A stretch of 57,834 nucleotides of DNA from Bipolaris cookei. Lineage: Eukaryota > Ascomycota > Dothideomycetes > Pleosporales > Pleosporaceae. Location of the stretch: positions 1 through 57,834 of the forward strand of contig NRSV01000110.1 in assembly GCA_002286855.1 (NCBI GenBank). The letters run 5' to 3'. Shown in pieces: positions 1-10,828 of this stretch (its first letter is position 1; every line of letters begins with the position of its first letter). Under the pieces are notes generated by a model, which worked only from the letters and a program-made list of their open reading frames with translations, was not told where the DNA came from and did no database searches. Made by a program: the position numbers and the translations under genes.

Positions 1-97
1 TGAGTGGTTGATTGGGATCAATATATTCCCAAATGTCTCCTGCTTCGGCAATGCGTTTGACGATAAAGATCCAAAGCTCCCAATTGCTTTTATACAT
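1..97 (-). mobile_element. 5' end of a copia-like gag fragment, cut by the window edge
   Basis: On the minus strand an ATG at 97 opens a frame that runs without a stop off the left edge. It begins MYKSNWELW and ends at the edge with DIWEYIDPNQPL. The pattern W-x2-W...(I/V)KR.A..GD(I/V)WEY(I/V)DP is what I recognise from the start of the nucleocapsid-like gag of fungal Ty1/copia retrotransposons. Only 32 residues are visible. The sequence from 98 to about 265 would then be its leader or LTR; no clear LTR edge was found. It could also be a decayed copy. Confidence 0.45.
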
Positions 98-265
98 GGT
101 ACTTCTGGGCTTACATACAAATTAGCTCTAATTTACTTACACTGCTATATAAATAATACTCGCGCTTAGCATTAAACATCTCTACGCATTTATAATCTAT
201 TTATCTACTAAGACTTAGCCTACCAACGCAAGCGTCTTATAGAGCTACCCATCGAGAACAGCCGC

Positions 266-652
266 GTGCCCATATCACACGCCGCAGAGAGCAGCAACGG
301 CAGCCCGCCCGCACGCAGCACGACACGAGTCTTAGGAGACAACTGTAACGATATTTTCTACTTTCTAGCTAAATATAGTGTGTTAGTGTGCAAGGAGCAC
401 TACAGTAGAGTTATTAATCTCAACAGACATCTATTAGAGCAGTACAAAACACCCATAAACAAGCGAAAAGAGATTGTACAGCGCTTTACACATTACGAGA
501 GAAAAGCCCCAAAGGATATTAAGCTTCCCGAGCAGCCCGCTTATATATTTGAAGAGCTAGAGACACCGCTAGACGGATTTAGCTGCAAAACATATGAATT
601 TCTCAGTGTCAACATCAATACAATGCGCATACACTTGAAAAAAAAAACATAA
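266..652 (+). pseudogene. OrsD/DUF3505-like N-terminal fragment
   Basis: Open frame of 128 codons, but its first codon here is GTG and no ATG start is evident. Residues about 30-110 match the N-terminal zinc-binding-like region of the OrsD (formerly DUF3505) family: a VCKEH segment, a NLNRHL segment, and a C-terminal LDGFSCKTYEFLS segment. Family members are usually several hundred residues long, with a second C2H2-like part, so this is a truncated piece. The region after the match (NTMRIHLKKKT) is low complexity and ends in a poly-A run. It lies among transposon remnants, and OrsD-like proteins are common in such fungal accessory DNA. Function is unknown; the piece is probably non-functional. 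Confidence 0.45.
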
Positions 653-1012
653 GCAAGCTTAGAGGGGAGAGAAAAGTGCGCTCTTTAATTCTATCCTCAA
701 TCCCTATCCTCAATCCCTGTTATCTTGGGTTACTGACAGTTATTCCATGGAGAACAAGCCTTTGTTCCATTTTTATGGCCCGCGCTCTTGGTTCGCAGGG
801 GGCTTATTCCCTAAGATCTGGAACAAACCCCTTCTCCTTAGTCCCCAGTTACGAAAAGCAGCTGTAACTTCAGTATATGGTACAGATAATTCGCGCGCAT
901 CTAACGTACTAACTTTTATAATACTACGAGAGATGTAGCGTAAGTTATTAGATGAAGTCTGGTAGAAAGTTGGTGTTCGTGGGCGTGGCCTGTGCTCACT
1001 GAGAGTCGCGCT
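653..1012. other. Gene-free stretch, no recognised content
   Basis: Short overlapping ORFs on both strands (for example 773-1108 on the minus strand) show no family pattern. A direct duplication of a TATCCTCAATCCC unit lies near 694-718. I see no gene here. Confidence 0.5.
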
Positions 1013-1092
1013 TAGGGCCACCCAGTTGACAAAAAAAGCGGCACCGCAAATGGCTTGGCGCACCCCAACACTACGAGCACCCCACCAAAACA
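1013..1092 (+). repeat. Left terminal inverted repeat of the Tc1/mariner remnant
   Basis: The outer ~38 bases pair almost perfectly with 2430-2468. The inner part (ending CACCCCACCAAAAC) matches the right copy again after a short indel. Confidence 0.75.
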
Positions 1093-2404
1093 ACGTGTAA
1101 TATATCATTTTGAATGCTGTAAATCATTCTTGAAGCTATGAATATATCGCGGATAGCTATATATATCGATTTTTTGGTATTGCGAATTATTTTTACACCA
1201 AATTTGCTCACTAGCTAGTTATTTGGCCGTCCAACTCAATACAATCTCTCAGTCTTTGTGGTAAAGTATTTACCTACTTATTAATATACTTTTGTAATAC
1301 TTTCTACTACCCTTCTATAGCTAATTTACGAGTTTCGAACTCATTCTAATGTAGATATCTTGATAAAAATTGCTTTAGTGGGCGCCAACAGTTCTCAATA
1401 GGTGCTAAATCTGGTGATGACGGGCAGTTGAAATACGACTCTAAGCCGTTCTGCTGTTTCCAAATTTTGACGATATTCATGCCTTTAGAACGGCCGCCGC
1501 CGTGCCCACTATCATTATCTTCTTCGAGAACGAAGTCGTCACCGCGCTGAAGCCATGGTTTGACGATAGGCTCAAGTATCTAATCACGATACACCAGGTG
1601 GCTCATCTTACCGTTAGAAGATTTGGTAGAGTGAAAGTATAGATCTAACTTGAAGTTATACCCAATACCAGCCCAGGAATGCTGCCTTTGGTGAGCTTTT
1701 TCAGTACTTCGATCCATAGTGTGGTGAATACAGTCTGCGCAGTATCTCTCTCCAAGTTTTCTAATAATTTGTATCTTTTCTTCTACTCTAATAGACCAGT
1801 GTACTTCGTTAGAGAAGCGTACGCGGTGCTAGTCCTCCGGCTTTGGATACTTTTGGAGCATAACTTTAGCCCATTCCTTACGCTTTTTAGCTAAGTTGAC
1901 TGACACCCACCCCTTTAAGCAGGCTATACACTTGTGATACTCTATAGAACCCATATATCTCTTCAAAGTCCGGCCACTTATACCAAGATCTAGCTCCTCT
2001 AAGAGTTGGGACTAGATTAAAGTCCTTGCGGTATAGCCAAGATCTTAAAGAAAGTGGTCACAACGGTCGATATCTTTAGCAGAAAGTAGCTAGGGACGGC
2101 CGCGAGTTTCTTGAATCCCTTCATTGTTATTATATCTCCGATCAAAAAGCTAGTTATCTTGTTGCAGTATAGCCCAGCCTCGGCGCTTGGAGACACCAAA
2201 ATATCGAAAAAGATCGTTATAGTAGAACGGGATCTTCTTGTACTTCAAGTACTCAGCAGCACCCTTTAGCCGCGCTTTTTTTAGTATATCAAACTGTGAA
2301 AAGATACTTTAAGACATTACGAATCGAATGCATCTGAAATTTTTAAAAACTATGGCGTGGTTATGGAGATACAGATGGTTGAAGCTGGTGACTTTTGCTA
2401 TCGT

Positions 2405-2468
2405 CATCAAGTTTGGTGGGGCGGCCCGTGCGCGGTGCCGCTTTTTTTGTCAACCGGGTGGGGCTTAA
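2405..2468 (-). repeat. Right terminal inverted repeat of the Tc1/mariner remnant
   Basis: Complement of the left repeat: GCGGTGCCGC, seven T, then GTCAACCGGGTGG. It is shorter than the left repeat because of an internal deletion. Confidence 0.75.
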
Positions 2469-3009
2469 CCCCAAGTTAACCCTAACCAATGGGGCGATGA
2501 AAGAGGCTTAACCAATATGAGATGGCGAAAGAGACCGGGATTGAGGTTTCTTTATAAAGATGTTTAGGACTTTGCCAAGCCATCTCGTTGGCCCTTGGTC
2601 CAATTGCATTCCAGTTCTACTTGTATGCCACGGGCAGTCGGGGCACCGACAGACCAAAGGTAATCTGTTTACAGTTAGACCACGGCCTTTACCTTCTTCG
2701 GTTAGATGGAGATCGGGATACGGAGGTATATTGTTGCGGAGCATGATCATGTTAGGTTCTGACGCAATTGTATTGGTTGATGCAATGGATCGTGCATTAG
2801 GTCGTTGACGCGGATACGTACATGAAATTCACCCACTTATGCCAGCTCGGGTATTGCGCACCTACGAAGTGGAAATTACAAGGGTTAGTTGTTTGTGGCG
2901 GACACAAACAGGGTGTATTTTGCCGTCTTTTGTGTTGTGAAACGAAGGGTGAGGAGTCATCCTGCCCCTAGTTAGGGCAGCTTTTTTTGATAACCTGCGT
3001 GTAGCGGTA
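2469..3009. other. Intergenic region upstream of the 3010 ORF
   Basis: Overlapping ORFs on both strands at 2508-2808 show no family signature. No gene is supported. Confidence 0.4.
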
Positions 3010-3777
3010 ATGGGTACGGTCTCAGATATATTGGCCTTGCGAAGCAGGCGATTTGTTTACTCAGCGACGCGTCGTGGGAAACACCTTACCGAAACGGAAT
3101 TCGAGGATCAACTGAAGGTTGCGATAGCGCGCACAAAGCACAACATGCAACTGGAGGGCGCGCTTGGATGGATTGGCAAAGCGACGAAAAGAGGGAGGGT
3201 TAGCGGGGACAAGACCACCGTACGGGGTAGCGTCCCGGAGAGGTTCTCTGAATTCACTGTATTTTTTCATCTGCCACAGGATGTGTCTCCCGGGCGTATG
3301 CGCGACCGGATGGAAATTCAGCAATCGGGGTGGGTTGTTCAAGAATATGGTCGCGAACAGAGTGAAAGCGCGGAGGAGTTTTTTGTATTTCCCTTCGTGG
3401 AGTGGGATGCACCCCACCTGGGGCGCAAGTTTATAGGGCCAGGTTTGTTGAGTAACTCTGGTACGGCATTCGTGCGAACTGAGCAGAACGGCGTATCTGA
3501 AGCAGAGTCTGTTTGTTGCACTGAGGGCGAAGACGGTAAAGAGGCTGAGCGAAGCGAGTCCAGGAATGATGCCCATTTTTCGTGTCACCCGAAGACTAGC
3601 ACCAAGCGTGGCGGGAGTCGCTGCAGTCAGAAGAGAAAAGTTCATCAAGAAGTTGCCAAGCCGAGTAGCGCTGACCGTTCTTCTAGAATGCTGTCTGCAC
3701 GGCGGAGGAGTAGAAGCTCGAAGTCTGAAGACACAATCCATGTTAGGGTACCTGCTGTAAGCGGGGAGCGGTGTTGA
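3010..3777 (+). CDS. Unrecognised protein, 255 aa
   Basis: A single-exon frame of 255 codons starts at an ATG (MGTVSDILALRSRRFVY). I do not recognise a family. The first ~150 residues look protein-like: mixed charge, repeated aromatic residues (FVYSATRRGKH, SEFTVFFHLP, FFVFPFVEWD), and balanced hydrophobic spacing. The last ~90 residues are rich in Ser, Arg, Lys and Glu and look disordered. No signal peptide or membrane span is visible. A 226-codon frame on the opposite strand overlaps it completely, so strand choice rests on composition only. An intron in the second half, giving a different C-terminus, is possible. It may be an orphan accessory gene or chance. Confidence 0.4.
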   Translation: MGTVSDILALRSRRFVYSATRRGKHLTETEFEDQLKVAIARTKHNMQLEGALGWIGKATKRGRVSGDKTTVRGSVPERFSEFTVFFHLPQDVSPGRMRDRMEIQQSGWVVQEYGREQSESAEEFFVFPFVEWDAPHLGRKFIGPGLLSNSGTAFVRTEQNGVSEAESVCCTEGEDGKEAERSESRNDAHFSCHPKTSTKRGGSRCSQKRKVHQEVAKPSSADRSSRMLSARRRSRSSKSEDTIHVRVPAVSGERC

Positions 3778-4886
3778 AAATCACTGTCATGCAATGCTAA
3801 GCTGTGGACGTGATGCGTTTCTTCCAATTTGCACCTGGAAGTGTATATTGTTCATTGCATTGCACTACAGGCTTACGGTTAGCGTATGTACAATACGGGT
3901 TCGTTTGACGTTGTACGGTGATAGATCAGGTCGGTCATGAAGTGGGTTGCATGGAGTGGGTTGCATGGAGAGATGCCTTTTGTCGCATTATGTCGCACGC
4001 GTAGGTGCGGTCGATTCATCTGTATTACTTCTGCCATCTATCATCTTCATTTATTCGTGGTGTATAGATATTGTGTTTTCTTGTTGAGGTGGTGCATCCT
4101 TATTACCGTCATAGTGGCTTGTTGTTTTGGCTCAGTTGAAGTCATTGCTTCTGCAGCCTTGCATAGGCTGCGACAATAAGTAAGGCTAAAGTCTGTTTTT
4201 CTATTTGCCGTCAGTCCCTGTGTAGCAGGATACCCTGAATTTATCGTCTCAAGATTCGAAAATATCAAAGCGACGTCGTGTTGGGGGTGCCAAAGGTGGT
4301 AATAGTGGTGCATCATGCGTCACCGCCTGTCAAGCCTCCCCCAGAACCACCACGTGCGGCCGTAACATCAAGTTACTAAGAAGACATAAGTAGATACCAA
4401 TATAAAATAGCCCTCTAGAGTACTCCAACAAGAAACCTAGTGACAGTAGCCTTTGTATGGGGCTCTGCAGCCTCATTTTGGTGAGCGCGGATTTTGGTGG
4501 GGTGTTCACGCGCTGACCTCACGCGCTGACCACACGCGCTACCGATGCCAAGCTCAATCGGGCGCCAAGCCGAGTGAGCATCCTGGCTTCTGACTGTGTC
4601 ACACTTGGAGCGCGCTCGCAAGCTGTGGCAGTTGCGCAACATATCTCCTCTTAAGCATACCTCCTCCTAAGCGGTTGTGTTTCGCGAAGATGTCTTTTGA
4701 TACATCCTCTAACTCGTAGTCCCACTCGATCGCCACGAACGTCACGTAGCAACAGCGCAGCGACCAGACCGCGAACGGAACCTGAAGCTAGATACTTCCG
4801 AGCCTTCACGAGGGATGCCGCTCGAATCGAACCATATTCTTCATACCTGGATGAAGTATTACGCCCAAAATCAGAGTACAGAAAAC
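3778..4886. other. Gene-poor stretch
   Basis: Only short, mutually overlapping ORFs. Small direct repeats occur: GGGTTGCATGGAG twice at about 3941-3970, and CACGCGCTGAC-type units three times at about 4507-4543. No gene recognised. Confidence 0.4.
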
Positions 4887-6369
4887 ATGCCAACCGAACC
4901 AGACAAGCACGATCTGCTTGGATTCACAAATATCGAAGCGGAGCACCCCAGATGGTACATCCGGAGGCTGTGGCTTGTTGCGGAGAATGATCGTGTGGAA
5001 TATCCCAAGTTCTTAGACTCGGAAGTTCTTGAACTTGAGGAAGAAGTGAAAAAAGTGATCAAGAAGTACGTGAAGAACGAGCATGAGCGTTATGAGGAAT
5101 CAGGTGGCGACGCTTTTCTGAAGAAGGAAACTGTACATATACTCAAAGAGTTACGTTTTGGGCAGCGTATATGGGGTGAAGATTCCGGAGCTGAGATACG
5201 GCTAAAGAGCAATCTACCAGGGGAACGCCCACGGTGGGGTGTTCACACAGACTCCGGATATAAGAGCAATGATGAAGACAGGTAAACCCTTACAGCCTAT
5301 AGGTATCTAAGAGGGAGATGCTGATCTTTACAGTATTGAAATATGGCTTCGATATTGGATTGCTGCTCGTATACAAAACAAGATCAATACACCTTGTAAC
5401 GAGAAAAAATCTATTCCTTTAGTGACGGTGGAACGCATTGCACAGGTATCACCGGAACCTGTATCACCACCACGTCCGCACCTGCCTGAGCTCGCTCAGC
5501 AAAGGATGTCTTCCGCTGCGTCTGATCTCGTGCCGTTGTTAAAACGTCACAGAAATCATTTTCCGCCGACAGTTGGGGGAAACTCTACAGCAGACAGCAG
5601 CCGATCTAGGAGTAGAGCACGCTCAGGCGACTCGAGCGATTCGGATAAATCATTCTCTTTCACAAGCTTCGAATCAGAGGTAGACTTCCCCCTGGTAGTA
5701 CACCGATCCAAGCGCCGAAGGACAGACATCCGACAGTGTCTATCGCACACTCAGTCTCCTCAACAGAGTCCAGAAGTCACCTCTACAGCGGGTGTCAATC
5801 TGCCCGATGACACCTCCACCGATGTCATAACATCAGACATGGCTAACAACAACACTGACGTTAATGAAGACAGCCTGTCTAAGACTGATCAAATGAAACG
5901 AAAGCTACAACGTGACCTAACCCGTTTCCTGACTAGCGAGCCAGATTACACTGGTATCCTAGATGAGGTTATACCGCCTACAAAGCAGCTTTACGCGATA
6001 AGCCCCCATCGCAAACCATACAGTGACTTGGACATTCAGTTCAAAAATTTCAACCGAGCATTGATCCATTGGGAGAATCTTATCAATAGGCTCAGGGCTT
6101 CCCCTGGTGCCGCACAGTCGCCTTTTGAAGACCCCCTCCAAAAGTTAGCGGCCCAAGCGAACTTTGAAGATCGTGTCGCTATGTTTCATAATCTTGGGCC
6201 GAGATCGCACGTTGAGTTTCCTCTTGAAAGTTGGACTATCTCCCTTGCCCTATTTTTCGAAGGCCTGCTGGGCGATGCTTACATGCCTTTTCCATTCGAG
6301 GTTCTAGTGAATAACTTGAGAACTGTTAATCAATCCTTGTATGATACCATCCACTGTAGTTCGTATTAA
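4887..6369 (+). CDS. Unrecognised two-exon protein, about 477 aa
   Basis: Exon 1 (4887-5280) and exon 2 (5333-6369) join in one frame across a 52-nt intron that starts GTAAAC and ends TTTACAG, with a CTGAT branch site. The join reads NDEDSIEIWLRYW. Without splicing, exon 1 stops at 5285, and exon 2 has no ATG near its start, so the spliced model explains both. A start at 4887 (MPTEPDKHDLLGF) is chosen; an in-frame ATG at 4815 is possible. Domain layout: a charged helical region with an E/K-rich stretch at about 50-75, a Ser/Arg-rich disordered middle, and a C-terminal part with conserved-looking hydrophobic blocks (ending GDAYMPFPFEVLVNNLR). I do not recognise the family and assign no function. 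Confidence 0.6.
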
Positions 6370-7548
6370 AACCACCAGGACATACATGTACAATCGGTTG
6401 GCAAAGTTCTTGGCATTTAAGATGTCAAAAAGTTCAAGACGAGCCTGTCATATATGCGGCTCAATGCTAATCTAACATCACACTTGACGCTTACATTAAT
6501 AGATCTTTGTTCTGATAATACTATGCATCTGCTACATTGACACACGGACTAAGCAGCGCATGTACCGCGCGACTTGTACCATTTCTCACTTACCGCCACG
6601 TGCGTACAGTCCGTGGCCCCATTCTGTTTGCTTTACCTGTGTGAGCATCCACTGCATTTCACCACTAAACTCATTCTTTTACTGGTTGGTGAACGAGCAG
6701 TAGCGCTTTATGAACGGAACGTTGGCAACCTGCTCAAGCTTCATAGCGACCTCTCTCTTCAGCCACTGATTGGAAACACGTAGTTATATGCTTCTCCACG
6801 TCCAAAGTACGCATAAGTCTTGCAATCTGCGACCATCGAAACTTTATAAATCTTCACACTCATCATCAGCATCGCGGCTCCGCCATAAAGATCTGCATTG
6901 TCAGGGACGATTTTATAAACGGCTGTGATAGACCCAAATTTCATGCTTCAAAATGCCGTGAGACAATCTTCATTTTGCATTGCCTCAAGAGCTCGGAAAG
7001 GGCAGCTGAATATGCAAATTTAGCAGACGGTAGTGCTGCACGAGAGTCGGCTTCCTTCAAGTGACCTATAGTAAACCAAGAAGAGTTCAGGCATAGGATG
7101 TGCGTATACCATATCAGAATCATCGTTTCCAGTTTTTAACGACACCACAACTTTCCCAGCAGTCATGCCTACAGATGGTCATCAAACAATCGGGTAACTC
7201 AAGCGAAAAGCTTCACAAAAAGCTGCAAACAATCCGAGAAAACGTCATGTTGTTGGTGTTCAAAGTTAGCCTGTGGCCGCCTTTATCTAAAATTATTCCG
7301 AATAGGAAGATTTGCATACATCTACATAGCAATACATCAGGAAATCTTGCGGTGATTGCTCTGGTGCGTGGCTGTACAACCTCACCTTTCTAGGGTCCTG
7401 TTTGTGTTCGGGTGGCTTGTCGGGTGCATGGGCACGGTAGGCCCCGAGTGAGTCGCTCGTTGCCCCGACAACCAGCGTATCAGCCTGCCAACCACTAACA
7501 ACTCCACACTCCCTATCCGCGTGCAGCGTATCATCATACACATTCGCA
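6370..7548. other. Intergenic region, promoter side of the PD-(D/E)XK gene
   Basis: No frame with a recognisable family on either strand. The last ~150 bases before 7549 are C-rich with CACTCC/CACACT runs, as is common just upstream of fungal start codons. Confidence 0.4.
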
Positions 7549-9114
7549 ATGAGTACCCACACTCTGCACAGCACACAATCTCCGTACTTCGATACGTTTT
7601 TACAACATCCAGACTTATCGTGTTATTCAGACCCGCGCAGCATCGACAACTGGTTAGAGATCGTCTTCGCGGCGCATGACTGGTCGGATAAAGGCCGCGC
7701 CGATGCTGCGTTGCGACACTCGCGAGCCACCTACCACACAGCAAAATCGTGTTCGACTGCTGGGATACAGACGAAAAAAATGCGACATATCGAACGAAAA
7801 AATGGAAGGGTAACGAGATCAAAGAGTCGTCAGCAGCCCATTACGGAGGGGATTGCGTCCGTGGAGGTAAACGTTGCGGCGTTACATATCGCGGAGGGAA
7901 GTGAGGGAGAGCAACATATGGACGGCATAGACAACGATTGCACTGCGAAACATCCTCCCTCAGAACTGCCGATACTCAAGCAGCGTGACCTCACCGTTCT
8001 ACCGTCTACCACATCCGCACACCACTGGATGTCCGCCGATACTCAATCACAGAGCTCCCGGTCATTTTGTACGCCAGTAGATACTGAGAGCGTTGTCACT
8101 GAGACGACAGTCACATCCAGCTCGAGCAGGAAAGCAATGAGTAGGTCAAAGAGCCCAGTAAAGAGCATGGTCGACCTCAGCTTGCTAGATCGCAGGGTGA
8201 AGAGGATGCATTTAGAGGAGAAGGATTATCCAGACACAATACAACAGCTAGTGCGCGAAGTGGAAAACATAAGAAGGGGAAAGGGTGTAATACCACACGA
8301 GATCAGGTCTGATGTTGAGGAACGTGTAGAAGCAGAGGACTGGTGGTGGAGCCAGACACCCAGCGCGCTACCGTCGAAAGGGAAGATTTTGATGGAGCTA
8401 GAGATCATGGAAGAGATAAGGGATAAGACGCACAAGCTGCAGGATTCGGATGCCGCCGAGCCGCGCTGGAATAGCGACGTGCATTTCATGATGCTGCGCC
8501 AGGTGTGCATGCACTTGCCAGGTATTCAACAGCAGAACATTACATCAGCCCGACCAAATCCCCGCCTCGTCCCAAAGACCGGTTTCAGCAACACAGAGTC
8601 TAAGCTAGTTGATTACGCCTTAGTCTGCGACGAGAGTTTAATCCCATCACATCTCGTCCAGCAGGTGCTTGCGGATTCACGCAACGAAATTGATAGTATC
8701 AACCACACGAGCGCGAGCGTTCAGAGTTTGAGACAAGACCCCATCGCGGTCTCCATCGAAACAAAAACCCCAAACGGCAGCGAATCAACCGCGCTAGCAC
8801 AACTCTCGCTTTGGGCAGCGACACATTTCAACCGTCTGCGCACCTTGCTACCACACACCAAACGCGACATAGTTTACATGCCATTGCCACTGATTATGGC
8901 AGTCGGTGGACGGTACAGCTTGTTCTTCGCTATCGATGGCACGATCACGGACGGTATCACCATCGCAGGCGGCGAGACAGCATTTGGAGACTGTGCAACG
9001 CTGGACGGATGCTACCAGGTTCTTGCAGGCGTACGAGCAGTGGGGATCTGGGTGAAAGAGGTATGGGTGCCGTGGTTTGTAAGTGAGTGTCTGAGCGCAC
9101 AGATTCAATATTGA
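7549..9114 (+). CDS. PD-(D/E)XK nuclease-like fungal protein, 521 aa
   Basis: Single exon. The first ATG of the frame sits in a good context (CGCAATGAG). The C-terminal half matches the fungal PD-(D/E)XK nuclease-like family (I recall it as Pfam PDDEXK_12). Landmarks are AEPRWNSDVHF at about 302-312, the KLVDYALV strand with Asp355, and VSIETK with Glu404 and Lys406, forming the D...ExK core, followed by the ALAQLSLWAATHFNRLR helix. The N-terminal ~200 residues are Ser/Thr/Gln-rich and probably disordered. The family is abundant in Pezizomycotina accessory regions. It is inferred to cut DNA or RNA, but its biological role is not established to my knowledge. All core residues appear present. 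Confidence 0.85.
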   Translation: MSTHTLHSTQSPYFDTFLQHPDLSCYSDPRSIDNWLEIVFAAHDWSDKGRADAALRHSRATYHTAKSCSTAGIQTKKMRHIERKNGRVTRSKSRQQPITEGIASVEVNVAALHIAEGSEGEQHMDGIDNDCTAKHPPSELPILKQRDLTVLPSTTSAHHWMSADTQSQSSRSFCTPVDTESVVTETTVTSSSSRKAMSRSKSPVKSMVDLSLLDRRVKRMHLEEKDYPDTIQQLVREVENIRRGKGVIPHEIRSDVEERVEAEDWWWSQTPSALPSKGKILMELEIMEEIRDKTHKLQDSDAAEPRWNSDVHFMMLRQVCMHLPGIQQQNITSARPNPRLVPKTGFSNTESKLVDYALVCDESLIPSHLVQQVLADSRNEIDSINHTSASVQSLRQDPIAVSIETKTPNGSESTALAQLSLWAATHFNRLRTLLPHTKRDIVYMPLPLIMAVGGRYSLFFAIDGTITDGITIAGGETAFGDCATLDGCYQVLAGVRAVGIWVKEVWVPWFVSECLSAQIQY

Positions 9115-10217
9115 ATAGAAAAGCACATCTGTTGTCAACAGCGATTTTGTTGATGCTGGCACTTCCCTCCTTAAAAAGGTTGATGGAACGAGAACTTAAA
9201 ACGCATTAAACTTAGACAGAAAGCGCATGTAGATACCCGCAGCACATCCTACCTGAGCAATATAGCCTACGTCTTGGATTAGCAGCGCTAGCTCTTTAGT
9301 TGAACACAGTGGGCAATGCTTGATAGAAGTGGATTTAGCTCGAATCCACATGATTCTACGTCTCTTCCACGTCATATCGCTTCTCGTCCTCATCATCCTC
9401 ATCTTCTTGTGACTCAGTGACAGCTCCACTATGAGATTATCAGAGGTTAGGGCGAGTGAGCTTGGGTAGGCACTGTGAGTATTCGTCTGGCGATCCCAGC
9501 GGAGAAGAGTTATGGGAGTTAACCAAAGGTTTGACAATACTAATCTATATCGCTATAGAATAATGAGTAACAATCTTGTTAAGTAAACAGCTTGTAAGAA
9601 AGTACAATTTGAGTTGACCACAACGAGTGTAATAATGAAATCCGTCCTTCCTTTACATATACCTATTGCAGTCTGTCCTGTCATCAGGCAGTTTCCTTGT
9701 CATCAGAAGTGGCATACTCCATCTGTGATGTCCTGCCATCACATCCCCTGGCTGCCATCAGAGATGGCACCTCCTTGGCGCGATGTCGGTCACGTGATCA
9801 TCGCACCGCGGTGATCATTACCTCCCATTGTGTGCGCCCACTGACCCTTCATAGGAAGAGATCCTTGTTGTTACATACTTGCAACAGTGGGCATCGCAAC
9901 TTGGTTTCCCTTCCCAGATCGATTAGGCTGGCGAGCGGGAGGCTGTTCGTGCGAGGCCGAGTTACTCGGGCAATCGCTTTGAATTGCCAACTAAACGTAC
10001 GCAGCTAGCCGCGCTTGGCGGGCGCTGGTATTTGGCATAACCGCCAGCGAACTTTTGGCCGGCTGCAACACCACCACATCACAGCAGCCAACGACAGTAC
10101 GCATTTTGTAATGGATGCGCTGCCACAATGAAGGGCCACAGTGGATTCATGGATCGAATTGCTCAGTACATGTGCCGTTAGCCCGAACAATTAGCTGTAG
10201 CTAATCTATCATTCAGG
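9115..10217. other. Intergenic region with short ATCAGA/TGGCA repeats
   Basis: No supported gene. 9676-9780 has several imperfect copies of CATCAGA-GATGGCA and its complement, able to form small hairpins. A minus-strand frame at 9196-9537 (113 codons) has no recognisable pattern. Confidence 0.4.
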
Positions 10218-10822
10218 ATGTTTAACAACGAAGAGTACTCCGATGCTACAATATATATACACGGGATGTCTCTTCATGTCCACCAGTTCATTATCTGTAT
10301 ACAGAGCGATTATTTCGCGAATGCATTCCGGCGGTTCAGTGAAGGAAGCACAAAGACCATAAAATTCAACGAAGGAAGTGGGGCTGCTTATTGGAGAGTC
10401 TTTGAATACTTGTACACTGGCGACTACTCGGATCAGATGTCTATCACAGAGTGGGAAGGCAAGAAAACACTGCTGTATTTTTTTTCCCAACCTAACACCA
10501 AATAGATGACCCAGGTTTACTTAAGGATGCCCGTGTGTACGCACTTGCCGACATGTTCTTTATAGAGGACCTCAAAACGCTGTCAGAAGCAAAACTTCAG
10601 GAACGGTTGAAATTGCCGGTAGAAAGTATGCAATTTACTAATTGCATTCGAGAGATATATGCATTAACATATGGGGTAAACGCGTTACGATCAGCTGTGG
10701 TAAAGGCTGCTGTAACCCAGAGGAAGAAGCCCGGTATGATAGAAAGTATCAAGGATCTTATTCGTGAAGGCGGAGACTTTGCTGTGGATTACTTTGAAAC
10801 CCTCGAGAAGCAAATATACTAG
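10218..10822 (+). CDS. BTB/POZ domain protein, 185 aa, with a GC-AG intron
   Basis: Exon 1 (10218-10458) and exon 2 (10506-10822) join in phase across a 47-nt intron that begins GCAAG rather than GT. It carries a good branch site (CCTAACAC) and ends AAATAG. The join reads TEWEDDPGLLKDARVYALAD, exactly the linker normally seen after the BTB fold in fungal proteins of this type, which supports the GC donor. Residues about 7-70 form the BTB domain (SDATIYIHG, LHVHQFIICIQSDYF, AYWRVFEYLYTGDY). The rest is the helical extension. BTB domains mediate dimerisation and often recruit cullin-3 ubiquitin ligases; the target is unknown. Its stop lies 6 nt from the stop of the related gene on the other strand. 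Confidence 0.88.
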
Positions 10823-10828
10823 GTTCTG

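Larger units (their letters stand above)
1013..2468 (-). mobile_element. Decayed Tc1/mariner-type DNA transposon with terminal inverted repeats
   Basis: The ends match as inverted repeats: 1013-1050 carries CCACCCAGTTGAC followed by seven A and GCGGCACCGC, and 2430-2468 carries the complement with one mismatch in that block. TA lies just outside both ends, as expected for TA target-site duplication. Between them, reading the minus strand from about 2190 to 1260 gives a broken transposase. Recognisable parts are a helix-turn-helix-like start (SKRRGWAIL, ETRGRP), the block EEDNDSGHG with the second catalytic Asp region, and SPDLAPIENCWRPLKQ with the third acidic residue. Several in-frame TAG/TAA codons interrupt it, so the copy is dead. 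Stop codons mostly replace Gln or Trp codons, which fits RIP. Confidence 0.85.

Noticed and set aside
773..1108. 111-codon minus ORF crossing the Tc1/mariner left end
   Set aside because: It spans a transposon boundary and has no family signature.
3061..3741. 226-codon minus-strand ORF
   Set aside because: Overlaps the 3010-3777 frame; composition looks like an antisense shadow with no motif.
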